This document shows positions 1 through 9,140 of a DNA stretch of 64,000 bases, piece after piece. Both the position numbers and the translations under genes were made by a program. The stretch's first letter is position 1, and the number at the start of each line of letters is the position of its first letter. The notes under the pieces are model-generated. The model was not told the DNA's origin and made no database searches. It worked only from the letters and a program-made list of their open reading frames with translations. The DNA is from Alphaproteobacteria bacterium. Lineage in GTDB: Bacteria; Pseudomonadota; Alphaproteobacteria; Micavibrionales; Micavibrionaceae. The stretch covers positions 38,521-102,520 of the forward strand of contig JAUIIA010000007.1 of assembly GCA_030432025.1 (NCBI GenBank). Reading direction: 5' to 3'.

Positions 1-771
1 ATTCTCGGCGTTAGCCTTGGTCCGCAAAGTGACGCTCGTTATGCTGACGCGCTGCATGTAGCTTGGGTCGGGCGAAAGAGCCGTTTTATCTTGCCTATGA
101 AGGCTGCGGAAGTTGATGAGGTTTCGAAGCCGCGTCAAATCGCAATGGGGGCTGCGGTTCTGCTTTTTGCCGGATCGGCGTTTTTGGCATATCAGAACGC
201 AACCAGCTACAGCGAGTTATCGTCCACAAATGAAGAGATAAACACGTTCAAACGTCAAAAAGCCCAGCTGGATGCACAGTATGAGCGCGAGGTTCAAAGG
301 CTGGCCGAGGTCGGTTTTGATGCCAAGTTGGTGCAAAGCTCTCTGGCCGTGTATGACGAGTTTGAAAAGGAAAAGATCGAAGTCCTGCAAGTCGTCAAGC
401 AAGTCGGGAACGCCTTAGGTAAGGATTTGAGGATAGACAAAATCAATTTGAAACGTGCAGAAGAGCCGATTGTTGCCAATCCTTTTAACAATTTCCAGGC
501 AGGTGCTGACAAGAAAAAGCCGCTATATGAGGCGCGCATAACGATGACATACCCCTCAACGGCTGACGTCGATAAGGGGAATAGGGAAGTCGCGAAGCTT
601 CGTAATCGGATAAAGAGCCTCATGCCCGGCAATGAAGTTAAAGTCATTAAGGAGTTGCAGGACTTCAGCTATCAGGAAGGTATTGTCTCTGAAGCGGGGG
701 ATGTTGATACGCAAAATGCTCAGCAGGATTTTGTTGCTGAAATCGAGATTACAGGAATGTTGCAAGAATGA
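1..771 (+). CDS. Type IV pilus inner-membrane protein, PilN/GspL-like, 5' partial
   Basis: The frame is open from base 1, so the gene starts upstream and only the last 256 codons are visible. About 40 residues of a probable cytoplasmic part precede one membrane segment (bases about 136-195, ending in SAFLAYQ). A charged coiled-coil stretch and a periplasmic alpha/beta domain follow. This layout fits the bitopic PilN or GspL/MshI-type assembly-platform proteins, and a fused PilM-PilN form is possible because sequence before the membrane segment is present. Its stop overlaps the next start (ATGA at 768-771), so the two are probably translationally coupled. The role is inferred from architecture and the downstream PilO/PilP-like genes. 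Confidence 0.7.
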   Translation: MLGVSLGPQSDARYADALHVAWVGRKSRFILPMKAAEVDEVSKPRQIAMGAAVLLFAGSAFLAYQNATSYSELSSTNEEINTFKRQKAQLDAQYEREVQRLAEVGFDAKLVQSSLAVYDEFEKEKIEVLQVVKQVGNALGKDLRIDKINLKRAEEPIVANPFNNFQAGADKKKPLYEARITMTYPSTADVDKGNREVAKLRNRIKSLMPGNEVKVIKELQDFSYQEGIVSEAGDVDTQNAQQDFVAEIEITGMLQE

Positions 772-1409
772 TTGGTGTATTAGGTATAAAACGAGTGATA
801 GTGCTGGCTGCATTAGTGGCGCTAAATGCGTTGCTGGCGGCATCTGCCTATCTTTATCTAGCACCTGAAATTATTCAGCAAGGGCGACAGCTCAATGGTG
901 TACGCGGTGAGGTGGCAACCTTGCGTAGCGATATAAGCCGTATGCAGGTCGAGTTCGAACAATTGGAAGACCAAAAGGCCGAATTCGAATTGTTGGCTGC
1001 CGATGGTTTCTTGCGTAAACAAAACCGTCGTCAGGCGGAACTGGTGTTCAACGAAATTCAGAAGCGTTCCGGCGTAACCAAAGCTGTGGCTAGTGTCGCC
1101 CCCGGCCTAATCGAAGATAATGAAGAGGCGGCTAAAGCGGGACATAAAATCCTTCGCAGCCCGATGAAAGTGAATATTCAGGCTGTAGATGATCTCAATG
1201 TTTATAATTATTTACATTTGATGGAGCATTACTTCCCCGGTTACGTCGAGGTCGAAGGTGTATTCATTGAAAGAAAAGCCCGCGTTACGGGAACAATTTT
1301 GAAGGCGATCGCTACCGGTCAAAATCCGACCCTGGTAGATGCTGAAATCAAACTGGTCTGGAAAACATTGATCTCTGAAGAAGAGATTCTCGAAAGGGAG
1401 CAAAACTAA
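768..1409 (+). CDS. Type IV pilus inner-membrane protein, PilO-like
   Basis: This 213-residue bitopic protein has a short cytoplasmic start, one membrane helix at about residues 8-30 and a heptad-rich coiled coil at about 35-80. A C-terminal ferredoxin-like periplasmic domain follows. That is the standard PilO/GspM/MshJ plan, in which PilO pairs with PilN to connect the inner-membrane platform to the secretin through PilP. The start overlaps the upstream stop by 4 bases and its stop shares an A with the next ATG (TAATG at 1407-1411). Sequence identity in this family is low, so the call rests on size, topology and gene order. Confidence 0.7.
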   Translation: MIGVLGIKRVIVLAALVALNALLAASAYLYLAPEIIQQGRQLNGVRGEVATLRSDISRMQVEFEQLEDQKAEFELLAADGFLRKQNRRQAELVFNEIQKRSGVTKAVASVAPGLIEDNEEAAKAGHKILRSPMKVNIQAVDDLNVYNYLHLMEHYFPGYVEVEGVFIERKARVTGTILKAIATGQNPTLVDAEIKLVWKTLISEEEILEREQN

Positions 1410-2023
1410 TGCCGGTTAGAGTACAAACATGGCTGTTCTTCCTTACGTTGCTGGCTGTAGTCTCCGGCCTCGGTTTTAATGTCTATGCGCAGAGTGCAGA
1501 AAGCGGTATCGACACAAGTGCTGAGGGGGCATCGGCACAACAACAAGCGCAAGATATCGAGGAAGAGCAAAACTTGTCAGGAACAGTCAGGGAAAGCTTT
1601 TCTGCAACCAAGCCGGTATTCAGGCCCAACGAATTCAACTCTCTGTTTTTCACGGCATGGGAAGTGCAGAATATCGACAGAATGCGTCGTATCGCGAATG
1701 AAAACAAAGGTAAGACGCGTGCGGTCACGAACATAGATGCCGGACAGGATTTTGATCCTATCAACAAGGTTAAGCCACCACCCGAAAAGCGTGAAATTCG
1801 TCTTGCCGGAATTTTGTATAACGGTCCAGAAAGCTGGACGATTTGGTTGAATGAAAAACGTGTAACGCCTGATGCACTGCCTCAGGAAGTCATCGACCTG
1901 CGCGTTTACAAAGAATACATCGAATTCAAATGGATTGATGATTACACCAACCGTATTTATCCAGTCCGTCTACGCCCGCATCAACGCTTCAACATGGATA
2001 CACGTATCTTCCTACCCGGATAG
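1409..2023 (+). CDS. Pilus alignment protein with PilP/GspC-like homology region
   Basis: The protein has 204 residues. A hydrophobic N-terminus (about residues 8-28, ending in NVYAQSA) serves as a signal or anchor. A Gln/Glu-rich low-complexity linker follows. A C-terminal beta domain begins near IRLAGILYNGPESW and carries the pattern 'I-L-G-I-hydrophobic...W-L-N' typical of PilP/GspC/MshK homology regions that bind the secretin N-domains. No lipobox cysteine is visible, unlike classical PilP, so it is probably anchored by a helix or secreted. It is coupled to the PilO-like gene and sits 5 bases before the ABC ATPase gene. Confidence 0.65.
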   Translation: MPVRVQTWLFFLTLLAVVSGLGFNVYAQSAESGIDTSAEGASAQQQAQDIEEEQNLSGTVRESFSATKPVFRPNEFNSLFFTAWEVQNIDRMRRIANENKGKTRAVTNIDAGQDFDPINKVKPPPEKREIRLAGILYNGPESWTIWLNEKRVTPDALPQEVIDLRVYKEYIEFKWIDDYTNRIYPVRLRPHQRFNMDTRIFLPG

Positions 2024-2028
2024 AAGAA

Positions 2029-2772
2029 ATGAACACTGCTACTGCTGAAAAAGCTCTTTCTATTGAAGGCGTGCACGTCCTGTACGACAAGGTTAAGGCC
2101 GTTGAGCATATCAATCTAAACGTTGATAAGGGTGAGTTTTTTGGCCTCATCGGTTTGAATGGGGCAGGCAAAACCACTCTTATAAAAACAATTTTGGATT
2201 TGCGTAAGCAGGACGCCGGTAACGTAAAAGTGTTTGATAGCGATGTTGATGACAAAAAAGTCAAAGACAGGCTGGCTTTCTTGCCCGAACGTTTTGAACC
2301 ATCATGGTTTTTAAGCGGTATGGAGTTTTTGCAATTCTCGGCATCGCTTTATAATCATCCACTCACCGAAGAAGAATGTATCGAGGGCGCGAAACGTTTG
2401 GCCCTCGACACGGATGCTTTAAAACGCCGCGTACACACTTATTCAAAAGGTATGCGGCAGAAGCTGGGCTTGCTGGGTACAATTTTGACTGGCTGTGACT
2501 TCCTCATTCTCGACGAGCCTATGAGCGGCCTTGACCCTATAGCCCGTGCGCACGTGAAAGAATTGCTGCTCGAGACAAAAGGGCGCGGCGCGACCATTTT
2601 CCTCAGCTCGCACATTCTGGCTGATATGGATGAAATTTGTGACCGTGTGGCGATATTGTATGACAAACAAATTCTGTATGTGGGCAGCCCACAAGAATTT
2701 AAAGATCAAAACCAAAGCGAGACTCTTGAGCGCGCTTTTCTACATTTTATTGAGCAAAGGCAAGCAGCGTGA
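2029..2772 (+). CDS. ABC transporter ATP-binding protein in pilus locus
   Basis: This 247-residue protein is a stand-alone ABC ATPase. Walker A is GLNGAGKTT (residues 42-50), the signature is degenerate, YSKGMRQK (138-145), and Walker B is FLILDEP (158-164), followed by the D-loop SGLDP. A switch histidine lies in LSSHILADM. The type is that of ABC-2 exporters (YhaQ/CcmA-like). The likely permease partner is the ABC-2 protein at 9141-9908, separated by five pilus genes. The gene is packed 5 bases after the PilP-like gene. ABC exporters are known in the Myxococcus pil cluster (PilH/PilI), so a role in pilus assembly is plausible but inferred. Confidence 0.85.
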   Translation: MNTATAEKALSIEGVHVLYDKVKAVEHINLNVDKGEFFGLIGLNGAGKTTLIKTILDLRKQDAGNVKVFDSDVDDKKVKDRLAFLPERFEPSWFLSGMEFLQFSASLYNHPLTEEECIEGAKRLALDTDALKRRVHTYSKGMRQKLGLLGTILTGCDFLILDEPMSGLDPIARAHVKELLLETKGRGATIFLSSHILADMDEICDRVAILYDKQILYVGSPQEFKDQNQSETLERAFLHFIEQRQAA

Positions 2773-3914
2773 TACATTATATAAAGAAGCAGTTATTTGA
2801 TTCGCAGGGTATCCCTCCAACAACGTCCGTATCTAACATAATGTTTTTAAACTCGAAGTTATCAGCATCTAACAAACTCAGACTGTGCATATGCACAGTA
2901 GCAGTCTTGTGTGTAGTCTCGACGCCATCCTATTCTCAAGAAGAGTTCGATCTGGATTTTTCTGAAGACGGTGGTGAAATTCAACAATTACTTCCCGATG
3001 GTGATGACACGGAAATGATGGACAGCTCTGCTGCCGACGCTCCTATGGAAGACGGTGCTGCTGAATCTGATTTACCTGACGGCATTACTGTTGTTGACGA
3101 AATGGAGCAGATGCAGCCTGCCGAAGACCTTCCTGCACCTCAGGATCCTGCTGCAGATTTAACTGTTCCTGATATTCCAAGAACACAGACTGAAGAAACT
3201 GCCGCTGAAGAAAATCTGTTCTATGATGCTGAACAACTTGTGCCTGAGAGCGAGCTCTCCCGTACGGGCACACCGATTCAGGTCAATCCGGTATTTAACC
3301 CGGGTACACGTCTTGTGATTACACGTAAAACAGCCAATCCGGGAAGCCGTGAAGCGCAACTCGTTGCTGCTGAAAGAGCTTCTAAGTTAGGGCGCTTTGA
3401 ATCCGCTCTTGAGATTTATAACGGTTTGTACGCGAAAAATAGCCGCGATCCTAACATCCTGCTGGGGCGGGCAATTACGTTGCAACGTCTGGGCCGCATT
3501 GATGAAGCCATCAACGCTTACGAAGAGATACTGGATATTCGTCCGAACAATCTGGAAGCACAGATTAATATGCAGGGTCTGCTGGGGCAGCGTTATCCGG
3601 CTGTTGCGCGACGTAACTTGATGGATATGTTCCGTGAAAACCCTGGAAATGTGCCTGTTTTGGCCCAGTTGGCGATGGTTGAAGCCAAGTTAGGTAATCA
3701 CACAGACGCCATTAAATTCCTCGGTATTGCCGCTAGTATTGAACCGAATAATGCGAACCATATCTTCAATATGGCGATCGTTGCGGATCGTGCTGGAGAA
3801 AAGAAGCACGCAATTGAATATTACGAGCAGGCGTTAGAGATCGACACGCTCTATGGTGCCGGTAAAAGCATTCCGCGTGATAGCGTATTCCAGAGACTTG
3901 CCGAGTTGCGGTAA
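2769..3914 (+). CDS. TPR-repeat protein of the pilus locus (MshN/PilF-like position)
   Basis: A GTG start at 2769 overlaps the ABC stop and has an AAAGG 8 bases upstream, giving 381 residues. An alternative ATG at 2841 gives a more classical signal peptide (n-region with Lys/Arg, core CICTVAVLCVV, cleavage near SYSQ) but lacks a ribosome-binding site. After the hydrophobic segment comes an acidic Asp/Glu/Pro linker of about 120 residues. Several TPR repeats follow (from about residue 190, with motifs such as GRFESALEIYNGL and GRIDEAINAYEEIL). TPR proteins of pilus systems help secretin assembly or stability. The function is inferred from location. The stop is fused to the pilD start (TAATG). 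Confidence 0.7.
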   Translation: MIHYIKKQLFDSQGIPPTTSVSNIMFLNSKLSASNKLRLCICTVAVLCVVSTPSYSQEEFDLDFSEDGGEIQQLLPDGDDTEMMDSSAADAPMEDGAAESDLPDGITVVDEMEQMQPAEDLPAPQDPAADLTVPDIPRTQTEETAAEENLFYDAEQLVPESELSRTGTPIQVNPVFNPGTRLVITRKTANPGSREAQLVAAERASKLGRFESALEIYNGLYAKNSRDPNILLGRAITLQRLGRIDEAINAYEEILDIRPNNLEAQINMQGLLGQRYPAVARRNLMDMFRENPGNVPVLAQLAMVEAKLGNHTDAIKFLGIAASIEPNNANHIFNMAIVADRAGEKKHAIEYYEQALEIDTLYGAGKSIPRDSVFQRLAELR

Positions 3915-4738
3915 TGTTGTCCGTCTGGAGCAGCTCGCCATCTGATATCCTCTATATTCTTGAACTGACATTGGTAGTCTTGCTGGGGCTAGCGTTCGGC
4001 AGTTTTGCCACAATGATGGCGCATCGCGGCTATATTCTTAAATTCGGTAAAGGCTGGCAGGGCGATGATTCCAAAAGCACCCGTTCTCAATGCCCGAAAT
4101 GTCAGGCGAAACTAGGTGTATTTGATTTAATTCCCTTGCTCTCATGGTTGTTTCAGCGCGGTAAATGCCGTCATTGTAGAGCGCCGATATCGCCAGTATA
4201 TCCGGCCATCGAGGTCAGTGTTCTGTTAATGTCGTTGTCTTTTTTCTTCTTGTACGGTTTCGAGCCTTTCGCGTTGCTGTTTTGTGTAATTGCAGCGTCC
4301 TCGATTCTGGTCGGGCTGGCTGTTTATGATTTACGCCATAAAATATTGCCGAACCAGATGGTGCTGGCACTGGCCATCCTTGGTTTGGTCTACAGGTTTT
4401 GGCCTTCTTCTTATGAGACGGGCATTAAACTGCAGGCGATTGAGTATCTGGGCGGAGCCGCTTTGTATGCAGTTCTGGCTTTTATCATGGGCTGGGTTAT
4501 GCAGCTCTTGCTCAAAAAACAGGCTTTGGGCATGGGGGATGTGAAGTTTTTCGGCGCAGCGGGCCTATGGCTTGGCATCAGCCAACTCGGTGCTTTTTGC
4601 ATTCTGAGCGGTGTTTTGGGCGTGGCGTTAGGAATAGGGTGGCAATATGTCATGAAAGAGAAAGTTTTTCCCTTCGGTCCGGCTCTTATTGCATCATTTT
4701 ACGTGGTTTTATTGCTGAACGGTTCTCTTTTGCCCTAA
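3914..4738 (+). CDS. pilD: Prepilin peptidase / N-methyltransferase
   Basis: A 274-residue polytopic aspartyl protease of the A24 family. It cleaves the leader of type IV prepilins at Gly-1/Phe+1 and methylates the new N-terminus at the inner membrane. The bifunctional form is indicated by the zinc-binding pairs C60-x2-C63 and C85-x2-C88 in the first cytoplasmic loop. Catalytic aspartates are D139 (in YDLRHKILPN) and D209 in the GxGD motif (GMGDVKFFG). Length and about eight membrane segments match PilD/GspO. The obvious substrate is the prepilin at 11951-12700. The start overlaps the TPR gene stop by one base. Confidence 0.93.
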   Translation: MLSVWSSSPSDILYILELTLVVLLGLAFGSFATMMAHRGYILKFGKGWQGDDSKSTRSQCPKCQAKLGVFDLIPLLSWLFQRGKCRHCRAPISPVYPAIEVSVLLMSLSFFFLYGFEPFALLFCVIAASSILVGLAVYDLRHKILPNQMVLALAILGLVYRFWPSSYETGIKLQAIEYLGGAALYAVLAFIMGWVMQLLLKKQALGMGDVKFFGAAGLWLGISQLGAFCILSGVLGVALGIGWQYVMKEKVFPFGPALIASFYVVLLLNGSLLP

Positions 4739-4856
4739 AAAACGCTACACTTAATAAGGGTAAAATCTTTACCTTACATTTATAAAATTGCGATATAACT
4801 TGAAGAGCAAAAGACTTTTCACATCAATCGCTTAATCACACATAAGGAGAGCATCC

Positions 4857-6005
4857 TTGGATCTTACGCAATTACTAGCTTTTACTATGCAGAATGACGC
4901 ATCTGACTTGCACTTGAGTGCGGGCAGCCCTCCGATCATTCGTTCTAGCGGCCAGCTGAAGCGCGTTAAGGCCGATCCTCTATCCAGTGAAGATATTCGT
5001 ACGATGCTGTATTCGGTTATGACCGAGGAACAGCGCGCTGAATTTGAAAAGCACATGGAAATCGACTTTGCGATCGCCCTTGGTGAGAAAGCCCGTTTTC
5101 GTGTGAATGGTTTTACAACACGTCTCGGTGCATGTGCTGTTTTCCGTACAATTCCGACCGAAGTTCCAACCATGGAGCAGCTTGGTTTGCCGCCGGTTAT
5201 GCGCCGTTTTGCGGAACTGGAGAAGGGGATCGTTCTGGTTACCGGTCCGACAGGTAGTGGTAAGTCCACAACGTTGGCTTCGATGATCAACCACATTAAC
5301 CTGACGATGCCCAAGCACGTTTTGACGGTTGAGGATCCGGTTGAATTCTTCCACAAATCACAAAAAAGCCTGATCAACCACCGTGAGGTGGGAACGGACA
5401 CGAACTCCTTTGCCCGCGCGTTGAAAAGTGCACTACGCGAAGACCCGGACGTGATTCTAGTTGGTGAGATGCGTGACTATGAAACAATCTCGTTGGCCCT
5501 AACCGCGGCGGAAACCGGGCACTTGGTGTTCGGTACCTTGCACTCCAACTCTGCTGCAAAAACCATTGACCGTATTATCGACGTGTTCCCGACAGGGGAT
5601 AAGGAAATGGTTCGTGCCATGGTCGCAAGTTCACTGCAGGGTGTCGTTGCACAGACGCTTTTAAGACGTTCCGATAAGGGGCGTGTTAGTGCGTTCGAAA
5701 TTCTGGTCGGAACTAACGCTGTTCGAAACTTGATTCGTGAAAACCAGATCCCGCAAATGTATTCCATGATGCAAACAGGTCAACGCTACGGCATGATCAC
5801 CATGCAGGATGCGATTGCCGACCTTTTTGAAGCCGGAATTATCGATAAGGACGAAGCACGTCGCGCAACTCTGGCGACAACCGACGAAGAGGATGAAGAC
5901 GGTGAATACGCTGCGGCATCTCTTGGTGGCGGTAAGATTGGCGCACAGCAGACGGTAGACCCGACTTCAAGCGGCGGTAACAGCGAAGAAGGGTACTCGT
6001 TCTAA
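4857..6005 (+). CDS. pilT: Type IV pilus retraction ATPase PilT
   Basis: The start is TTG, supported by a good AAGGAG at 4844-4849, and 118 non-coding bases precede the gene, so it may have its own promoter. The 382-residue product has the PilT PAS-like N-domain (MQNDASDLHLSAG) and Walker A GPTGSGKS (130-137). It also has Asp and His boxes, Walker B (DVILVGEMRD, 198-207) and the PilT signature AVRNLIRE (288-295), which is needed for retraction in characterised homologues. The last 45 residues are an acidic then Gly/Ser-rich tail beyond the usual PilT length. It powers pilus disassembly at the cytoplasmic face and forms a pair with the next gene. Confidence 0.95.
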   Translation: MDLTQLLAFTMQNDASDLHLSAGSPPIIRSSGQLKRVKADPLSSEDIRTMLYSVMTEEQRAEFEKHMEIDFAIALGEKARFRVNGFTTRLGACAVFRTIPTEVPTMEQLGLPPVMRRFAELEKGIVLVTGPTGSGKSTTLASMINHINLTMPKHVLTVEDPVEFFHKSQKSLINHREVGTDTNSFARALKSALREDPDVILVGEMRDYETISLALTAAETGHLVFGTLHSNSAAKTIDRIIDVFPTGDKEMVRAMVASSLQGVVAQTLLRRSDKGRVSAFEILVGTNAVRNLIRENQIPQMYSMMQTGQRYGMITMQDAIADLFEAGIIDKDEARRATLATTDEEDEDGEYAAASLGGGKIGAQQTVDPTSSGGNSEEGYSF

Positions 6006-6007
6006 AA

Positions 6008-7156
6008 ATGTCTGAAGTTCCCGCAATTCTCGATTACCTCATTAAAATGGGGCAAAACAAGGCCAGTGACCTATACCTCACTGTTGGTACGAAACCCACG
6101 ATGCGTGTGGAAGAGAAAATGGTGCCGGCGTCGGAGGCGGTTCTAACAATTCAGAACATCGAAGGTATCCTCAGTGCCATGCTTACAAACCGTCAAAAGC
6201 GCGAGTTTGATGGTACTAATGAATTGAATACCGCCTTGGACATGGGTGAGCATGGGCGTTTCCGCGTCAATGTTATGAAGCAAAGGCAGCAGCCCGCATT
6301 GGTTATTCGCCGTATTGTTTCTGAAATTCCTAATTTCGCAGATCTTAAACTGCCTACTATTCTCGGCAATCTAGCGCTCGAAAGTCGCGGGCTGGTTCTT
6401 ATTACGGGTATCACCGGTAGTGGTAAATCCACAACTCTGGCCTCTATGGTCGATCACCGCAATTCTGAGCGCGAAGGTCATATCATTACGATTGAAGATC
6501 CGATCGAATATTATCACGAGCACAAGAGGTCTGTTGTTACGCAACGTGAAGTAGGTGTTGATACCGAATCTTACGCCATTGCGATGAAGAACTCTTTGCG
6601 CCAAAGGCCGGATGTGATTCTGGTTGGTGAGATACGAGACCGTGAAGTGATGGAGCAAGCGCTTACAATCACTGAGACAGGTCACTTGTGCCTTGCCACG
6701 ATTCACACAACAAACGCGTATCAGGCGATTGAACGGATTGTGAACTTTTTCCCTGAGGATCTAACGCCACAGATTCGTTTGAATCTGGCGATGAACCTGA
6801 AAGCGATTATTTCCCAACGCTTGATTGCGGGCGTAGATGGAAACCTGGTTCCTGCTGTTGAGATCATGCTGAACCAAGGACTGGTTAGAGAATTAATTCT
6901 GAAGGGTGAAATCACGAAAATCAAAGATGTGATGGAGCAGAACACCAATCTTGGTATGTGTACCTTTGACCAAAGCCTTATGGACCTTTACCAGCGCGGG
7001 CTTATCAGCAAAGACACAGCCATTACAAACTCCGATAGACCATCTGATCTCAAGATCAAAATTCAGCAAATCGACCTTGCCGGAGAGACCGACAAATTTA
7101 CAGGTGAGGAAGGTTTACGCAAAATCGACACATCGCGTATAACCTTTGGTGAATAG
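6008..7156 (+). CDS. pilU: PilT-like ATPase PilU
   Basis: A second 382-residue PilT-family hexameric ATPase starts 3 bases after pilT. It has Walker A GITGSGKS, Asp box (ITIEDPIEYYHEHK), Walker B (DVILVGEIRD), a His box (ATIHTTNAYQAIERI) and, near the C-terminus, the PilU-like segment NTNLGMCTFDQSLMDLY. It lacks the AIRNLIRE motif at the PilT position (VRELILKGE instead), which separates it from PilT. PilU assists PilT in forceful retraction in known systems. A hairpin lies just after the stop. Confidence 0.92.
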   Translation: MSEVPAILDYLIKMGQNKASDLYLTVGTKPTMRVEEKMVPASEAVLTIQNIEGILSAMLTNRQKREFDGTNELNTALDMGEHGRFRVNVMKQRQQPALVIRRIVSEIPNFADLKLPTILGNLALESRGLVLITGITGSGKSTTLASMVDHRNSEREGHIITIEDPIEYYHEHKRSVVTQREVGVDTESYAIAMKNSLRQRPDVILVGEIRDREVMEQALTITETGHLCLATIHTTNAYQAIERIVNFFPEDLTPQIRLNLAMNLKAIISQRLIAGVDGNLVPAVEIMLNQGLVRELILKGEITKIKDVMEQNTNLGMCTFDQSLMDLYQRGLISKDTAITNSDRPSDLKIKIQQIDLAGETDKFTGEEGLRKIDTSRITFGE

Positions 7157-7161
7157 TCTTG

Positions 7162-7213
7162 AATTAAAGCATTAAGCTCCCTTGCCGCAACGAGGGCGAT
7201 GTGCTTTAATTTT
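7162..7213 (+). terminator. Stem-loop between pilU and the secretin gene
   Basis: A perfect 10-base inverted repeat (7162-7171 with 7202-7211) encloses a smaller CCCT/AGGG stem (7179-7182 with 7093-equivalent arm at 7193-7196). It is followed by TTTT. It lies 6 bases after the pilU stop and about 50 bases before the secretin start. It could be a leaky terminator or attenuator that separates retraction ATPase from secretin expression, or an mRNA stabiliser. Confidence 0.5.
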
Positions 7214-7264
7214 AATACGCGTTTGCGTTCGTTAACGCTTCACTGCTCATATGAGGTTTTTTTC

Positions 7265-9124
7265 ATGATCGTCTTTAACAAGCTTCAGTCACTAAGTTGG
7301 GGTTCAACTTTCAAGTGTATCGTCGCAGTCGGCGTTATCGCCAGTCTGGGCGCATGCGATTTGGCCAAAAATCAATTGCACCATGACCGTGAAAACAACG
7401 CGGAGTTTCAGGAAGCCCGCGACGGTTTCAGCTCGCGCATACCAAGTACTGAAGATGATGCTACCACGGCCATGGCCGGTACAATCCCTGATTTTCAGCC
7501 ATACGTGGCCGAACCGAACACACGCATGAAAAGCATGCCTTTAGTCTCTATCTCTGTGAACCAGACGGTTCCTCTTAGAGACGTTCTCTATGAATTGGCA
7601 CAACAGGCTGATTATGATCTGGAGCTTGATCCTCGTATTCGCGGTTCGATCATTTTCTCCGCACGTAATAAGCCCTTTGATACCGTCGTTCACCGTATTT
7701 CTAATATTGCAGGTCTTCGCTACAAGTTTGAGGATGATTTCCTTCGCGTAGAACTCGATACTCAATACAACAAAATCTATAAAATCGATTATCTAAGCTA
7801 CATTCGCTCTAGCTCAGGCAGCATCAGTAACAATATCTCGGTTGTGTCCGGCGATGGCGCTGATTCTGGTTCAGACTTTGCGGCGTCCTCAGAAAGTGAA
7901 GCTGACTTTTGGGGAGAGCTTGAGGTTAACCTCGAACAGATTATCACCGGCGCTCAGACAGGCGCACTCAAAACAACCAGAGATCCGCGAATCACAGCGA
8001 CAGACCAAAATCCGGATGTTCAGGCGGTTTCTCCTGCGGGACAAAACGGTGAGGTTACTGTTCAGGCACCTGAGGCTGTGCTTCGAGTAGATTCACTTCC
8101 TACAGAAGGGTTGGATGACACGTCTGGCTCGTCTGGATCAAATACAGAAGAAGCAGCGGGGAGTTTTACGATCAACCGTCAGGCCGGTTTGATTAACGTA
8201 TTCGCAACAGAGAAAGCACATAAAGAAATTCAGGATTATCTCCAGATATTGAAAAAGGCAGTAACGTCTCAGGTGTTGATTGAGGCAAAGGTCTTGGAAG
8301 TAACATTGAATGACCGTTACTCTACCGGTATCAACTGGAGTGCTTTGGATTTGCCGGGTAATGTTACACTCGACCTGAACACGACGTTCACAGGTGTCCC
8401 TACTGGCAGTTCTTTTGTTGCAAACTTCCCGGGAAGTGATTTTACAGCAATGGTAAATGCTGCTTCCGAGTTTGGAACCGTGCGCGCACTGGCTAGTCCT
8501 CGTATGACCGTGCTTAATAATCAGTCTGCAGTACTGAACGTCGCGACTAACGAAGTTTTCTTTGAAATCGAGGTAGATGTCACAACTGAAGACGGTGCTA
8601 CACAAACTGATGTGGACAGTGAAATCCGTAACGTTCCTGTCGGTGTGCTGATGAATGTACAGCCTTCAATTAACCTGGAGGATAGAACCGTTTCTCTGGC
8701 TTTAAGGCCGACTGTAACCGCTATCTCTGATGAAGAAGCAGACCCCGGTGTGGCCTTTGCTGTGGCGCAAGCGCTTGCATCTTTGCCAGCCGGTGCGACT
8801 GTTCCAGAATTCCCTCAAAACCTTGTCCCTGAATTGAGTGTTCAGGAGATCGATTCTGTTATTAAGGTGAATTCAGGTCAGGCTGTTGTCATGGGGGGCT
8901 TGCTTTCTGATCGTATAGAAACAACAGAAGGTGGTGTTCCTGTGGCGTCTGAAGTACCGCTTGTAGGTAATTTGTTCAAGAAACATGATGATATCGTTAG
9001 CAAAACGGAACTTGTGATCTTCCTGAAGGCTACAATTTTGGATACTCCTGAAGACAGTGTTCATAATACTGATATCGATTTCTATCGTCAGTTCTCCTCA
9101 GATCGCCGTCCGTTGCGCTTTTAA
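7265..9124 (+). CDS. Outer-membrane secretin of the type IV pilus (PilQ/MshL type)
   Basis: The ATG at 7265 is preferred over an in-frame ATG at 7199 because it gives a clean lipoprotein signal (VIASLGAC, lipobox Cys) and a GAGG precedes it. The 619-residue product has STN/secretin N-domains (VPLRDVLYELAQQADYDLELDPRI) and a Ser/Asp-rich insertion. The conserved secretin gate domain at the C-terminus includes VPVGVLMNVQPSIN, VVMGGLLSDR and VPLVGNLFKK. It would form the outer-membrane channel for the pilus fibre. Being a lipoprotein it may reach the outer membrane without a separate pilotin. The arrangement resembles MshL more than PilQ, since no AMIN domain is seen. Confidence 0.9.
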   Translation: MIVFNKLQSLSWGSTFKCIVAVGVIASLGACDLAKNQLHHDRENNAEFQEARDGFSSRIPSTEDDATTAMAGTIPDFQPYVAEPNTRMKSMPLVSISVNQTVPLRDVLYELAQQADYDLELDPRIRGSIIFSARNKPFDTVVHRISNIAGLRYKFEDDFLRVELDTQYNKIYKIDYLSYIRSSSGSISNNISVVSGDGADSGSDFAASSESEADFWGELEVNLEQIITGAQTGALKTTRDPRITATDQNPDVQAVSPAGQNGEVTVQAPEAVLRVDSLPTEGLDDTSGSSGSNTEEAAGSFTINRQAGLINVFATEKAHKEIQDYLQILKKAVTSQVLIEAKVLEVTLNDRYSTGINWSALDLPGNVTLDLNTTFTGVPTGSSFVANFPGSDFTAMVNAASEFGTVRALASPRMTVLNNQSAVLNVATNEVFFEIEVDVTTEDGATQTDVDSEIRNVPVGVLMNVQPSINLEDRTVSLALRPTVTAISDEEADPGVAFAVAQALASLPAGATVPEFPQNLVPELSVQEIDSVIKVNSGQAVVMGGLLSDRIETTEGGVPVASEVPLVGNLFKKHDDIVSKTELVIFLKATILDTPEDSVHNTDIDFYRQFSSDRRPLRF

Positions 9125-9140
9125 AGCTACGAGATGACTT

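Noticed and set aside
4832..5401. Minus-strand open frame over pilT
   Set aside because: Shadow of the conserved pilT N-terminal and Walker A region.
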